Position numbers and translations under genes: made by a program
In this document: positions 8,395-17,508 of the stretch, in pieces
Position numbering within the stretch: position 1 is the stretch's first letter
Layout: each line of letters begins with the position of its first letter
NCBI RefSeq assembly: GCF_044582145.1
Contig: NZ_JBDODO010000006.1
Length of the DNA stretch: 64,000 nt
Reading direction: 5' to 3' (one strand)
Source: Guyparkeria sp016278265
GTDB lineage: Bacteria > Pseudomonadota > Gammaproteobacteria > Halothiobacillales > Halothiobacillaceae
Notes under the pieces: model-generated
What the model was told of the DNA's origin: nothing
What the model saw: only the letters and a program-made list of their open reading frames with translations
Database searches by the model: none

Positions 8395-10767
8395 CTAGGC
8401 GGGGCTGTCCGGCTCGGGCTTGTGGGACTGTTTCTGCCGGTACATGGACTCGTCCGCTGCCACCACCAGCTCCTCGACGGTCGTGCCCCCCTCGGGGTAG
8501 ACCGCCTGGCCGATGCTCGCCCGCGGATTGAGGCTCAGCTCCCCGACTCGCAGCGGCGCCTCGATCGCCGTCCGGATTTTCTCGGCGACCCGCTCGACGG
8601 CCTCGTGCGTCGACGGACGAGCGACCAGTACGGCGAACTCGTCACCGCCCTGACGGCTGACCGTATCCTCGTCACGGGTCACCGCCTCCATGCGCCGCGC
8701 GAGTTCGATCAGCAACTCGTCACCCACGTCGTGGCCGTAGGTGTCGTTGATGGGCTTGAAGTCGTCCAGATCGACATACAGCACGCCCACCAGCTCACCA
8801 TGACGTTCGGCCGAGGACAGGGCACGCTCGAGCCGTTCGTGGAACAACGTGCGATTGGCCAGCCCGGTCAGCGCATCGTGGTGCGCCTGGTGCCACATGG
8901 CCCACTCGCGAGCCTTGGCCTCGGAGATGTCCGAGAACATCACGACGAAGCGTCGCTCGCCGAGATCGCTGGTGATCGCCGTGAACGAGGCAAGGGTCGG
9001 GAAGAAGTTGGTGCCGTCACCGAAGCGGCGCAGCCAGAGCTCGCCCTCCCAGGTGCCGGTGGAGCGCAGTTGCTCACGCACCAGGTGGAACGGCGTGGTT
9101 TCCTCGCGATCGAAGACCAACTCGTCGACGAAACGGTCGAGCAACTCGGACTGGTCGATGCTCAGCAGGTGCTCGACGGCCGGGTTGGCCGACAGGATGC
9201 GCCCCTCGTCGTTCGCGATCACCACGCCCTCGTGGGTCGACCGCAGGATGGTCGCCGCCTGGCGGGATTCCTCGTTCGCGGCGATACGATCCGTGATGTC
9301 CTGCGCCGTGCCCAGCATGCTGCGCGGGCGCCCCCTGCCGTCGAGCTCGACCGTGCCGCGCTTGTGCACGTAACGCACCTTGTCGTCCGGGCGCACGATG
9401 CGGTGGTCGATCTCGTAGGGATTGCCGGTGCGCAGGGACTCGTCCACCGCCTGCTCGACCCGGGCCCGGTCGTCGGGATGAACCATGGCCAGAAAGCGGT
9501 CGTAGGTCGGGGTAAAGCTCCGCGGCGCGTGGCCGAAGATCCAGTAAACCTCGTCTGACCAGGATAGCTCGCCGCGCCCGACGTCAAAGGTCCAGTTGCC
9601 CAGCCGGGCGATCCGTTGCGCCTCGTTGAGCGTCCGCAGCCAAAGTTCCCGCTCGCGGGAACGCCCGGACTCGCGCAGGTTCATGTAGATCAACGAACCC
9701 ATGGTCAGCAGAACCAGCACGGCCGTCAGGACCACCTTGATCCACAGCCACGACCAGGCAGAGGCCACCTGCGGCGCGGAGGCATAGCGCAGCAGATAAC
9801 CGCCATTCAGCCCCATGGTGGTGTGGACGGGGAGGAAGGACACCACCACCGGCTCGGGATCGCGCGTGACGACGGAGAAGGCCCGCCAGTCGTTCATGCG
9901 CTCGCGCACCCGGGGAGCGATCACGCGACCGATGTCGGCCAGGCGTGACTGGCTCCATCGGCGCGCCATCGGCAGGACCTCGGTAAGCTGGGTCAGGTCA
10001 GCGTACCGGTCGATGACGAAGCCTGGGTTCACGGCCGAGTCCATGTAGTTGGACTGGCGCTCGTCGCTCCAGACCTTCTCCAACACCAGATCGCGGGACA
10101 CGAGCAACCGGTAGGCCCCGTGCTGAAGATCGGCGTGGGTGAGAAGAAAGGACCGGAACGAGTACGAGGTCTCCACCGAACCAACGAACTCACCATCGTG
10201 GAACAGCGGGAAGATGTAGCGAAAGCCGTTGAATACCCGCCCTTCCTCGAAGCCGCTGACCCGCTCGCGCTCGGTGTTCACCCGCGCGATGCCGGCGCGC
10301 ACCTTCCAGAGATTGTCACCGAACTTCTCCGGCCGGTGAAAGCGCAGAAAGCTGATCGCCCCCGGCAGGTGGAAATGCAGCTGGCGAAACCCCTTGGTGA
10401 GCATCCTGTCGTAGAGGGGTGAGAGCCTTTCGAGCAATTGCTGACGCAGGTCGGCCAGACGCTCGTGATCCTCGGTTTGCGCCGCCTCGGCCATCAGCCG
10501 GCGGATGGCGGGGTCATCGATCTTGTCTTCGAATACCTGCTGGGCAAGGGCCGCCTGATACTGGTTCAGCGAACGGTACTCGACCGTCAGGTGTTCGATG
10601 GATTTGTCGCGGGTGGTCTTGAGGAGGTTGCTGTAAGCATCCAGGTAGGACCAGACCAGCAGCAGGAATACCAGGCCACCGAAGACCGCGACCACGGTGT
10701 TCCGTAGCACGATCCGATGCCGGTGGCTCTCGGCGGGCGACATTTCGGGAGGATGGTTGTCCGACAC
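8395..10767 (-). CDS. Membrane diguanylate cyclase: periplasmic sensor, two PAS domains, GGDEF
   Basis: About 790 residues. An N-terminal helix (~15-35) and a second (~335-360, WIKVVLTAVLVLLTMGSLIY) enclose a ~300-residue periplasmic sensor with Cache-like features (FRYIFPLFHDGEFVGSVETS). Then come PAS domains at ~385-490 (WTFDVGRGELSWSDEVYWIF) and ~500-615, and a C-terminal GGDEF domain with RQGGDEF, DLDDFKPINDTYGHDVGD and all expected catalytic residues. It should make cyclic di-GMP from two GTP in response to a periplasmic ligand. The GTG at 10767 is preceded by AGGAG at ~11 nt; a GTG at 10779 overlaps that AGGAG. It stands alone, divergent from nothing close, with ~120 nt to the neighbouring chemoreceptor. 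Confidence 0.88.
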   Translation of the reverse strand: MSDNHPPEMSPAESHRHRIVLRNTVVAVFGGLVFLLLVWSYLDAYSNLLKTTRDKSIEHLTVEYRSLNQYQAALAQQVFEDKIDDPAIRRLMAEAAQTEDHERLADLRQQLLERLSPLYDRMLTKGFRQLHFHLPGAISFLRFHRPEKFGDNLWKVRAGIARVNTERERVSGFEEGRVFNGFRYIFPLFHDGEFVGSVETSYSFRSFLLTHADLQHGAYRLLVSRDLVLEKVWSDERQSNYMDSAVNPGFVIDRYADLTQLTEVLPMARRWSQSRLADIGRVIAPRVRERMNDWRAFSVVTRDPEPVVVSFLPVHTTMGLNGGYLLRYASAPQVASAWSWLWIKVVLTAVLVLLTMGSLIYMNLRESGRSRERELWLRTLNEAQRIARLGNWTFDVGRGELSWSDEVYWIFGHAPRSFTPTYDRFLAMVHPDDRARVEQAVDESLRTGNPYEIDHRIVRPDDKVRYVHKRGTVELDGRGRPRSMLGTAQDITDRIAANEESRQAATILRSTHEGVVIANDEGRILSANPAVEHLLSIDQSELLDRFVDELVFDREETTPFHLVREQLRSTGTWEGELWLRRFGDGTNFFPTLASFTAITSDLGERRFVVMFSDISEAKAREWAMWHQAHHDALTGLANRTLFHERLERALSSAERHGELVGVLYVDLDDFKPINDTYGHDVGDELLIELARRMEAVTRDEDTVSRQGGDEFAVLVARPSTHEAVERVAEKIRTAIEAPLRVGELSLNPRASIGQAVYPEGGTTVEELVVAADESMYRQKQSHKPEPDSPA

Positions 10768-10885
10768 GCGCAAGGACACTCCTGCATTATCTCAACATGC
10801 TTTTAGCATATCGCGTGCCGCCATGCCCGCACGAATCGGCGTCAATCACCTCCCCCTGCCCGCCTTTTCTCATGGCGTTTTGCCG

Positions 10886-12187
10886 CTACTCGCGCGGGAG
10901 CGACGAGACCGAATCGACCACGTGGGAGGCCCCTTCGCGAATCTCGTCGACGATCGCCTCCACCGAGCGCACCTGCTCACGACCGCGCTCGGCCACCTGG
11001 CTCGCGCTCTCGATGCGCTGGACGATATCGCCGGTGTGTTCGAGATTGCCGCGAATCACCTCGGCGATTTCCGAGGTGGCCGTGCTGGTACGGGCGGCGA
11101 GCTGGCGAACCTCGTCGGCCACTACGGCAAAGCCGCGACCCTGTTCGCCGGCCCGGGCCGCCTCGATCGCGGCGTTCAGGGCCAGGAGATTGGTCTGGTC
11201 GGCGACCGAACTGATGGTCGCGACGATGGTCTCGATGTTCTTGGACTCGTCGTTGAGATTACCAATCACCGACTTGGCCTCGGCGATCAGGTCGCGGATC
11301 TGTTCCGAGGTCTCGATCGAGGTGCGCAGCGAGTCGGCGCCACGAGCGGCGATATCGGCGGTCTGCTGGGCGGTGGAGTAGGCAATCGAGGAGGCATCCC
11401 GCGTCTGCTCGGCTGTCAGTACCGACTCGGTAATGTCCGTGGCGAACTTGATCACCTTCTCCACGCGCCCGTGCTCGTCGAAGATCGGGTTGTAGGTCGC
11501 CTCGAGCCAGACCGCCTGCCCGTTGGAACGAAACCGGCGGAACTTGCCCGAGCGAAACGCCCCGTCGGCCAGCTCCGACCAGAAATCCGGATGCTCCCGA
11601 TAGAAGGCATCGTCACAGAACAGGCGATGGTGCTTGCCGCGGACCTGGTCGCGTGAGTAGCCCACCGTGTCGAGGAAATTGCGGTTGGCATCGATGATGG
11701 TGCCGTCCGGGGTGAACGAGATCACCGCCATGGATCGATCCAGCGCCTTGAACATCGCTTCGTGTTCACGAAGCTCCTCGGCCCGCTCGGTGACGTCCGA
11801 GGCGATCTTGACCACCCGTTCGACCCGGCCATCCGCCGACTTGACCGGGAAGTAGGTCGCTTCCAGCCAGCGGCGGTCACCGCCGGCCGTCACCCGCGGA
11901 AACGTCCCGGAGTGCGATTCCCCGCTGCGCAGGATGTCCCAGAAGCGCCGATAGGCAGTCGACTCGGCGTAGTCGTCGTCGCAGAACAGGCGGTGGTGCG
12001 CCCCAACCACCTCGCCGCGCGAACGCCCCACCGTCTCGAGGAAGCGATCGTTGACGTCCAACACGTGGCCGTCCGGGCTGAACTCGATGTAGGCGACCGA
12101 GCTGCGCACCGCGTCCAACACGGCATCTCTTTGACGCAGCTGGCTTTGGCACTCGGCCAGTTCGTTGTGCAGGCGACGATTGAACAT
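10886..12187 (-). CDS. Cytoplasmic PAS-PAS methyl-accepting chemotaxis protein, BdlA-like
   Basis: 433 residues with no membrane segment. Two PAS domains (~10-125 and ~130-245) are close copies of each other; both contain HHRLFCDD and end in a (K)xASDVTE/ATDITE turn. The C-terminal signalling domain has the receptor hairpin tip (ISSVADQTNLLALNAAIEAA, then ARAGEQGRGFAVVADEVRQL). Domain order and size match Pseudomonas BdlA, which links redox/energy sensing and c-di-GMP to biofilm dispersion; other family members act as Aer-like energy sensors. ATG at 12187 follows GGAGGA by 7 nt; a longer frame upstream lacks any support. It is divergent from trpB with a palindromic operator candidate between them. 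No che operon is present in the window. Confidence 0.85.
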   Translation of the reverse strand: MFNRRLHNELAECQSQLRQRDAVLDAVRSSVAYIEFSPDGHVLDVNDRFLETVGRSRGEVVGAHHRLFCDDDYAESTAYRRFWDILRSGESHSGTFPRVTAGGDRRWLEATYFPVKSADGRVERVVKIASDVTERAEELREHEAMFKALDRSMAVISFTPDGTIIDANRNFLDTVGYSRDQVRGKHHRLFCDDAFYREHPDFWSELADGAFRSGKFRRFRSNGQAVWLEATYNPIFDEHGRVEKVIKFATDITESVLTAEQTRDASSIAYSTAQQTADIAARGADSLRTSIETSEQIRDLIAEAKSVIGNLNDESKNIETIVATISSVADQTNLLALNAAIEAARAGEQGRGFAVVADEVRQLAARTSTATSEIAEVIRGNLEHTGDIVQRIESASQVAERGREQVRSVEAIVDEIREGASHVVDSVSSLPRE

Positions 12188-12257
12188 CTTCGATTCCTCC
12201 CGGCCGGCTCGCGCCCGACTGACGTGCCGGGTCACCGCTGGTTGCTTTGTATCGGTA

Positions 12258-12276
12258 TTGTACATGCGTTGTACAA
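12258..12276. promoter_or_regulatory. Candidate operator, perfect 7-bp dyad with 5-nt spacer
   Basis: TTGTACA-tgcgt-TGTACAA is a perfect inverted repeat; its right half also lies inside the 10-bp palindrome GTTGTACAAC. It stands 71 nt upstream of the chemoreceptor start and 170 nt upstream of trpB. The TNGT..ACNA pattern resembles GntR/FadR-type sites, but no regulator gene is adjacent. Confidence 0.45.
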
Positions 12277-12445
12277 CTGTCGACCACTTTAGTGCATCAC
12301 CAAGGGAAATGCGTTGTTCACCGAGCAAAAGTGTGACGGCAAGGATGTTCGCGACATCCCGCAATACCCGGCTGGGCTTGGCAACGCCGCCCCGGCGTTG
12401 GATCATGCAGGCACGCAACACACAGTCACCGGCCAGGGAGTTTAA

Positions 12446-13639
12446 ATGTCTTACCTCAAGGATTTTCCGAACAAAGAAGGCTACTTTGGTGAATTTGGGG
12501 GCGCTTTCCTGCCACCCGAACTTGAGCCGCATTTCGCCGAGATCGAGCAGGCCTACCTGCGGCTGATGCGTTCGGCGGACTTCCTCAGCGAACTGCGCTA
12601 CATCCGCAAGCACTACCAGGGCCGCCCCACCCCGGTTTACTACGCCCACAACCTAAGCGCCGATGTCGGCGCCCACATCTATTTCAAGCGCGAAGACCTC
12701 AACCACTCCGGCGCCCACAAGCTCAACCACTGCATGGGCGAGGCCCTGCTGGCCAAGCACATGGGCAAGAGGAAGCTAATCGCCGAGACCGGCGCCGGTC
12801 AGCACGGCGTGGCCCTGGCGACCGCCGCGGCCTATTTCGGCATGGAGTGCGAGATCCACATGGGCGAGATCGACATCGCCAAGGAAGCGCCCAACGTCAC
12901 GCGCATGAAGCTGTTGGGGGCGACCGTGGTACCGGTGGGCTTCGGCGGGCGCAGCCTCAAGGAAGCGGTGGACTCGGCCTTCCAGAGCTATCTCTCGCAG
13001 GCCGACGAGGCGATCTTCGCCATCGGCTCGGTGGTCGGTCCGCACCCCTTCCCCACGATGGTGCGCAACTTCCAGTCGGTGATGGGCATCGAGGCGCGCG
13101 AGCAGTACCTCGAGATGACCGGCGAGCTGCCCGACCACGTCGCCGCCTGCGTCGGCGGCGGCTCCAACGCCCTGGGCCTGTTCGCCGGCTTTATCGAGGA
13201 TGACGACGTGCAACTCCACGGCGTCGAGCCACTGGGCAAGGGCACCGAGCTGGGCCAGCATTCGGCCACCATGACCTACGGTAAGCCAGGGCTAATCCAC
13301 GGCTTCAAGTGCCTGCTGCTGAGTGACGAGGAAGGCAACCCGGCGCCGGTCCACTCGATTGCCTCGGGGCTGGACTACCCCGGTGTCGGCCCGGAACACT
13401 CACACCTCAAGACCTCCGGGCGGGTGAGCTACCACGCCATCGGCGACGACGAGACCCTGGATGCCTTCTACAAGATCTCGCGCCGCGAGGGCATCATCCC
13501 GGCGCTGGAGTCGGCCCACGCAATCGCCTGGGCGATGAAATTCGGCCGGGAGCACCCCGGCACGACCATCCTGGTCAACCTTTCCGGACGCGGCGACAAG
13601 GACATCGACTACGTCACGGAGAACTTCGGCCATGGCTGA
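12446..13639 (+). CDS. trpB: Tryptophan synthase beta subunit-like protein (stand-alone TrpB)
   Basis: 397 residues. TrpB condenses indole and serine to tryptophan with pyridoxal phosphate. The PLP lysine lies in LNHSGAHKLNH, the catalytic glutamate in IAETGAGQHGVALATAAAYF, and the phosphate-binding loop is CVGGGSNALGLF. No trpA, trpF or other trp gene is nearby, so it is either an orphan that uses free indole or works with a distant TrpA. The sequence differs from textbook TrpB in places (NHCMGEALLAKH rather than NN..GQALLA..; MGEIDIAKEAPNVTRMK), suggesting a divergent subclass. GGGAG precedes the ATG by 6 nt. The 3' end overlaps purT by 8 nt, implying coupled translation. Confidence 0.88.
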   Translation: MSYLKDFPNKEGYFGEFGGAFLPPELEPHFAEIEQAYLRLMRSADFLSELRYIRKHYQGRPTPVYYAHNLSADVGAHIYFKREDLNHSGAHKLNHCMGEALLAKHMGKRKLIAETGAGQHGVALATAAAYFGMECEIHMGEIDIAKEAPNVTRMKLLGATVVPVGFGGRSLKEAVDSAFQSYLSQADEAIFAIGSVVGPHPFPTMVRNFQSVMGIEAREQYLEMTGELPDHVAACVGGGSNALGLFAGFIEDDDVQLHGVEPLGKGTELGQHSATMTYGKPGLIHGFKCLLLSDEEGNPAPVHSIASGLDYPGVGPEHSHLKTSGRVSYHAIGDDETLDAFYKISRREGIIPALESAHAIAWAMKFGREHPGTTILVNLSGRGDKDIDYVTENFGHG

Positions 13640-14840
13640 TCACGGCAGCATCGAAACGCGAGCCGCGAACATCGGCGCCCCCGGCTCCCCCAAAGCGACC
13701 CGGCTGATGCTGCTGGGATCGGGTGAGCTCGGCAAGGAGGTCGCCATCGAGGCGCAACGGCTGGGTTTGGAGGTGATCGCGGTCGACCGCTACGCCAATG
13801 CGCCGGCCATGCAGGTCGCGCATCGATCGCACGTGATCGACATGCTCGATGGCACGGCACTCAAGAGCGTGATCACCCACGAGATGCCGGCCCTGATCGT
13901 GCCGGAGATCGAGGCAATCGCCACCCAGACATTGATCGACCTGGAAGCACAGGGCTTCGTGGTCACGCCGAACGCGCGCGCCGCCCGGCTGACCATGGAC
14001 CGCGAGGGCATCCGCCGGCTGGCCGCCGAGATGCTCTCCCTGCCCACCAGCCGTTTCGCCTTCGCCGAGACCGAGGCACAGTTCCTCGCGGCCATCGACG
14101 ACATCGGCACCCCCTGTGTGGTCAAACCGGTAATGAGCTCGTCGGGCAAGGGCCAATCGCTGGTGCGCAACCCGTCCGAGGCGCCGCGCGCCTGGGCATT
14201 CGCTCAATCGGGCGGAAGAGCCGGTCGTGGTCGGGTGATCGTCGAGTCGTTCATCGACTTCGACTACGAGATTACCCTGCTCAGCGTTCGCCACCGCGAC
14301 GGCATCACCCTCTGCCCGCCAATCGGGCACACCCAAGTGGATGGTGACTACCGCGAAAGCTGGCAGCCCCACCCGATGAGTGAAATCGCTCTCGAGCGGG
14401 CGAGCGAAATCGCGCGCGCCATCGTCGAGGAACTGGGTGGATACGGCATCTTCGGCGTCGAGTTGTTCGTCAAGGATGATGAGGTGTGGTTCAGCGAGGT
14501 CTCGCCGCGTCCGCACGACACCGGGCTCGTCACGCTGGCCTCTCAGGATCTGTCGGAATTCGCCCTGCACCTGCGCGCCATGCTGGGCCTGCCGGTGCAT
14601 GCGATTGTCCAACATGGACCAGCCGCCTCCTGCGCCATCGTCCGCGAGGGTGAGACCACACACCCGGTCCTGACCGGCACGGCCGTCGCATTGGCCGAAC
14701 CGGGTACCGATCTGCGCCTGTTCGGCAAGCCCGCAGTGACCGGCAAACGGCGCCTGGGTGTTGCCCTGGCTCGAGCGGAGACCATCGAGGCGGCGCGAGA
14801 ACGGGCGCGTCGAGCGGCCAGCTCGGTGCAACTCAAGTGA
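13632..14840 (+). CDS. purT: Formate-dependent phosphoribosylglycinamide formyltransferase
   Basis: 402 residues of the ATP-grasp superfamily. PurT makes formyl-GAR from GAR, formate and ATP in purine synthesis, independent of folate. Visible features: N-terminal LMLLGSGELGKEVAIEAQRL, VVKPVMSSSGKGQS in the ATP-grasp core, and FGVELFVKDDEVWFSEVSPR (Mg2+/ATP carboxylates), followed by the PHDTG typical of PurT/PurK. About 20 N-terminal residues precede the first strand, slightly longer than E. coli PurT. It overlaps the trpB stop by 8 nt and its ATG has GGAG 10 nt upstream inside trpB. zntB follows after 46 nt. Confidence 0.93.
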   Translation: MADHGSIETRAANIGAPGSPKATRLMLLGSGELGKEVAIEAQRLGLEVIAVDRYANAPAMQVAHRSHVIDMLDGTALKSVITHEMPALIVPEIEAIATQTLIDLEAQGFVVTPNARAARLTMDREGIRRLAAEMLSLPTSRFAFAETEAQFLAAIDDIGTPCVVKPVMSSSGKGQSLVRNPSEAPRAWAFAQSGGRAGRGRVIVESFIDFDYEITLLSVRHRDGITLCPPIGHTQVDGDYRESWQPHPMSEIALERASEIARAIVEELGGYGIFGVELFVKDDEVWFSEVSPRPHDTGLVTLASQDLSEFALHLRAMLGLPVHAIVQHGPAASCAIVREGETTHPVLTGTAVALAEPGTDLRLFGKPAVTGKRRLGVALARAETIEAARERARRAASSVQLK

Positions 14841-14886
14841 TCACGGCACACGGTTCGGGAACAAGGTTGAGAAAGGAGCGGCAAGC

Positions 14887-15825
14887 ATGAGCACGCGCCA
14901 GAGCATTCAACTCGACGGCAGCGGTGGCCGATCGGGCCCGCAGCAGCGGCCGGTGGGCACCTGGGTCCGTTTCAACTGGGAAGACGCCAACGACCGGGGC
15001 TGGCTCGAGCACGAGGCCGGGGTCGACGAGCTGATCGCCGACAGCCTGCTCGCCGAAGACACCCGCCCGCGAGTAGTCGAGCACGACGACGGCCTGCTCC
15101 TGATCCTGCGTGGCGTGAACCTCAATGCCGGCAGCCGCCCCGAGGACATGATCTCGCTGCGTCTGTGGTTCGACGGCGAGCGACTGATCAGCACCTCGCG
15201 CTTTCCGCTGCGCACCGTCGACGGGATCATTCACAAGCTCGAGGAGGGCACCGGCCCGACCACGCTGGCCGACCTGTTGCTGGAGCTGATGGAGGGTCTG
15301 GCCGAACGTACCGACGAATTGATCGAGTCGATCGAAGAGGAAATCGACGAACTCGAGGCACAACTGCTCGATGGTGCCGACCGCGAATTGCGTAGTCGCA
15401 TCGGCCAGATCCGTCGCAGCATCATTGTCATCCGCCGCTATCTCGCCCCCCAACGCGACGCGCTGGCCCGGCTGTCGACTATCAACCATCCGCTACTCGC
15501 GGCCATGGATCGTGGCCGCATCCGCGAACAGGCCGATGCGCTCACCCGCCTGGTCGAGGATCTGGACATGGCCCGCGAACGCGGCGCGATGATCCATGAA
15601 CAACTGCTCACGCGGCTATCCGATCAACTCAACACCCGCATGTACCTCCTCTCGATCGTCGCGGCGATTTTCCTGCCGCTGGGATTCCTTACCGGACTGT
15701 TCGGCATCAATGTCGGCGGCATGCCCTGGGTGGAGAGCGAGATGGGGTTCTGGTGGGTGATACTGCTGATCGCCGCTCTCGGTACCGGGCTCGGTATCTG
15801 GCTCAAGCGTCGGCGCTGGTTCTAG
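14887..15825 (+). CDS. zntB: Zinc transporter ZntB (CorA family)
   Basis: 312 residues. A large cytoplasmic domain with long helices (ESIEEEIDELEAQLLDGADR region) is followed by two C-terminal membrane helices (~250-270 and ~285-305). The loop between them carries GINVGGMPW, the GxN-type motif that in ZntB reads GxNVGG, instead of the GMN of CorA proper. The family moves Zn2+ (E. coli ZntB is a proton-linked Zn2+ importer in recent work, earlier called an exporter). ATG at 14887 has AAAGGAG 9 nt upstream; an in-frame start inside purT is rejected. It is convergent with a ZIP metal permease 14 nt away, making a small metal-transport spot. Confidence 0.88.
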   Translation: MSTRQSIQLDGSGGRSGPQQRPVGTWVRFNWEDANDRGWLEHEAGVDELIADSLLAEDTRPRVVEHDDGLLLILRGVNLNAGSRPEDMISLRLWFDGERLISTSRFPLRTVDGIIHKLEEGTGPTTLADLLLELMEGLAERTDELIESIEEEIDELEAQLLDGADRELRSRIGQIRRSIIVIRRYLAPQRDALARLSTINHPLLAAMDRGRIREQADALTRLVEDLDMARERGAMIHEQLLTRLSDQLNTRMYLLSIVAAIFLPLGFLTGLFGINVGGMPWVESEMGFWWVILLIAALGTGLGIWLKRRRWF

Positions 15826-15839
15826 TTGGGTCAGGGAAC

Positions 15840-16673
15840 CTAACCCAAGGCTACGTCCAGCACCATCATCACGATAAAGCCGCCGACCACGCCCAGCGTC
15901 GCGGCATCCGCGTGGCCGCTGCGCTGGGCCTCGGGGATCACCTCCTCGACCACCACGAAGATCATCGCCCCGGCAGCGAATGCGAGGGCGTAAGGCAGGA
16001 TGGGCTCCCAGAACAACACGGCTGCCGCGCCGACCACGCCGGCAACCGGCTCGACCGCCCCGGACAGCTGGCCGTACCAGAAGCTCTTGCCGCGACTCAT
16101 CCCCTCACGCCGCAATGGCATGGCCACCGCCATGCCCTCGGGGAAATTCTGGATACCAATGCCGATGGCCAACGCCATCGCCGCCCCGAGGCTGGCATTG
16201 TCGAAGCCATGGGCCAATGCGCCGAAGGCCACGCCGATCGCCAGCCCCTCGGGGATGTTGTGCAGGGTGATTGCGAGGACCAGCAAGGTGGTGCGCCGCC
16301 AGGTGGTCGGCACCCCCTCGGCCTCGTGCATGGGGGCATTGAGATGCAGGTGCGGCAAGACCAGGTCCGCCCCGCGCAGAAAGGCCGCCCCCAGGGCGAA
16401 ACCCACCGCCGCCGGAAACCAGGCGGGCACGGCCAGATCCGCGGCCATCTCGATCGACGGGGCCAGCAACGACCAGAAACTGGCCGCGATCATCACCCCG
16501 CCCGTGAACCCCAGTAATACATCAAGCAGGCGACGGTTCTCGCGATCGGTGAAGAACACCGGCAAGGCACCGGCCGCCGTCATGCCCCAGGTGAACAGCG
16601 TGGCGATCAATGCCTGCACGACCGGCGAGGCCTGCACGAAGGCATCGATTGGCGCGAGTAGCCAGTCAGTCAT
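15840..16673 (-). CDS. ZIP-family divalent metal permease
   Basis: 277 residues, about eight membrane helices. The metal-binding helix IV/V motifs are intact: LHNIPEGLAIGVAFGALAHG and QNFPEGMAVAMPLR. A His-rich cytoplasmic segment (LVLPHLHLNAPMHEAEG) lies between helices III and IV as in ZupT/ZIP proteins. It should bring Zn2+ or related ions into the cytoplasm. ATG at 16673 (GAGG 6 nt upstream) is preferred over a TTG six codons earlier. A second, different ZIP lies at 40553. Confidence 0.88.
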   Translation of the reverse strand: MTDWLLAPIDAFVQASPVVQALIATLFTWGMTAAGALPVFFTDRENRRLLDVLLGFTGGVMIAASFWSLLAPSIEMAADLAVPAWFPAAVGFALGAAFLRGADLVLPHLHLNAPMHEAEGVPTTWRRTTLLVLAITLHNIPEGLAIGVAFGALAHGFDNASLGAAMALAIGIGIQNFPEGMAVAMPLRREGMSRGKSFWYGQLSGAVEPVAGVVGAAAVLFWEPILPYALAFAAGAMIFVVVEEVIPEAQRSGHADAATLGVVGGFIVMMVLDVALG

Positions 16674-16854
16674 GGCCTCGCGCCTTGCCAACTCATCGGG
16701 TACCGGTCGAGCAAGCGCCTATCGCCAAACCGGAGAGTCCGGGCCACTCGACGAATGCTGATCGCAACGTCCTCCCGGCTTCTGACAGCACCCACATCGG
16801 CATCTATCCTTTTTGATGACGTTATCAATTCGAGTGAAAGGCAGGAGAGAACCC

Positions 16855-17061
16855 ATGAGCAACAACGTGCTGAAAGTCGTCGAGGTCCTCGCGGAGTCGG
16901 AAACCTCCTGGGAGGACGCCGCCAACCAGGCCATCGCCAAGGCCAGCCGCAGTGTTCACGGCATCAAGTCGCTCTACATCAAGGACTTCGAGGCCAAGAT
17001 CGAGGACAACCGCATTACCAAGTACCGCATTAACGCCAAGATTACCTTCGAACTCGACTGA
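16855..17061 (+). CDS. Dodecin flavin-storage protein
   Basis: 68 residues, the usual dodecin length. Dodecins form hollow 12-mers that hold flavins (or CoA) and buffer them. The whole pattern is present: KVVEVLAESETSWEDAANQA, then AKASRSVHGIKSLYIKDF, VEVLAESE-type first strand and the final YRINAKITFELD. The flavin-stacking tryptophan is the W in TSWEDA. Start ATG has GCAGGAG 8 nt upstream. A terminator follows directly, so it is monocistronic. Confidence 0.93.
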   Translation: MSNNVLKVVEVLAESETSWEDAANQAIAKASRSVHGIKSLYIKDFEAKIEDNRITKYRINAKITFELD

Positions 17062-17072
17062 TCGAACCGATA

Positions 17073-17105
17073 GACCGGCCCTCCCCGTAGCGGCCGGTTT
17101 TTTTC
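17073..17105 (+). terminator. Terminator of the dodecin gene
   Basis: ACCGGCC / GGCCGGT stem with a ~13-nt loop followed by seven T residues, beginning 12 nt after the stop codon. Confidence 0.85.
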
Positions 17106-17160
17106 ATTCGACTGACAGGCGCCGACCGAATCGCAGCGCCTTCCCATCCAAGCGGCGAGC

Positions 17161-17508
17161 CTAGTGCGCGGCGGCGAGCTTGTCGGTGCGCGCGGCCATA
17201 ATGAAGTCGTTGCGATGCAGACCGCGAATCTTGTGGCTCCACCAGGTGACAGTCACCCGGCCCCACTCGGTCAACAACGCGGGGTGATGCCCTTCCGTCT
17301 CGGCGATCTCGCCCACGGCGTTAGTAAACGCCAGGGCGCTGGCGAAGTCGTCAAAACGGAACACGCGCTCGAGCTGGCGCACCCCGTCGCGGGTGATTAC
17401 CTGCCAGTCATCCTGCAGTGCCTTTTGCAGGGCCGTGATCTCGTTGTCGTCCAGCGTGGGCGCATCGGCACGGCAGGCCTCGCAGCGATCGCTAGCCAGT
17501 TCGCTCAT
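17161..17508 (-). CDS. phhB: Pterin-4a-carbinolamine dehydratase
   Basis: 115 residues. The enzyme dehydrates 4a-hydroxytetrahydrobiopterin during recycling of the pterin cofactor; in bacteria it is usually paired with phenylalanine hydroxylase (phhA), which is not here. The active-site histidines are in ETEGHHPALLTEWGRVTVTW and the third in HKIRGLHRNDFIMAART. The N-terminal SDRCEACRADAP with a CxxC pair is a common extension in proteobacterial homologues. The 289-nt gap to the DMT exporter upstream contains no gene I can support. Confidence 0.9.
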   Translation of the reverse strand: MSELASDRCEACRADAPTLDDNEITALQKALQDDWQVITRDGVRQLERVFRFDDFASALAFTNAVGEIAETEGHHPALLTEWGRVTVTWWSHKIRGLHRNDFIMAARTDKLAAAH

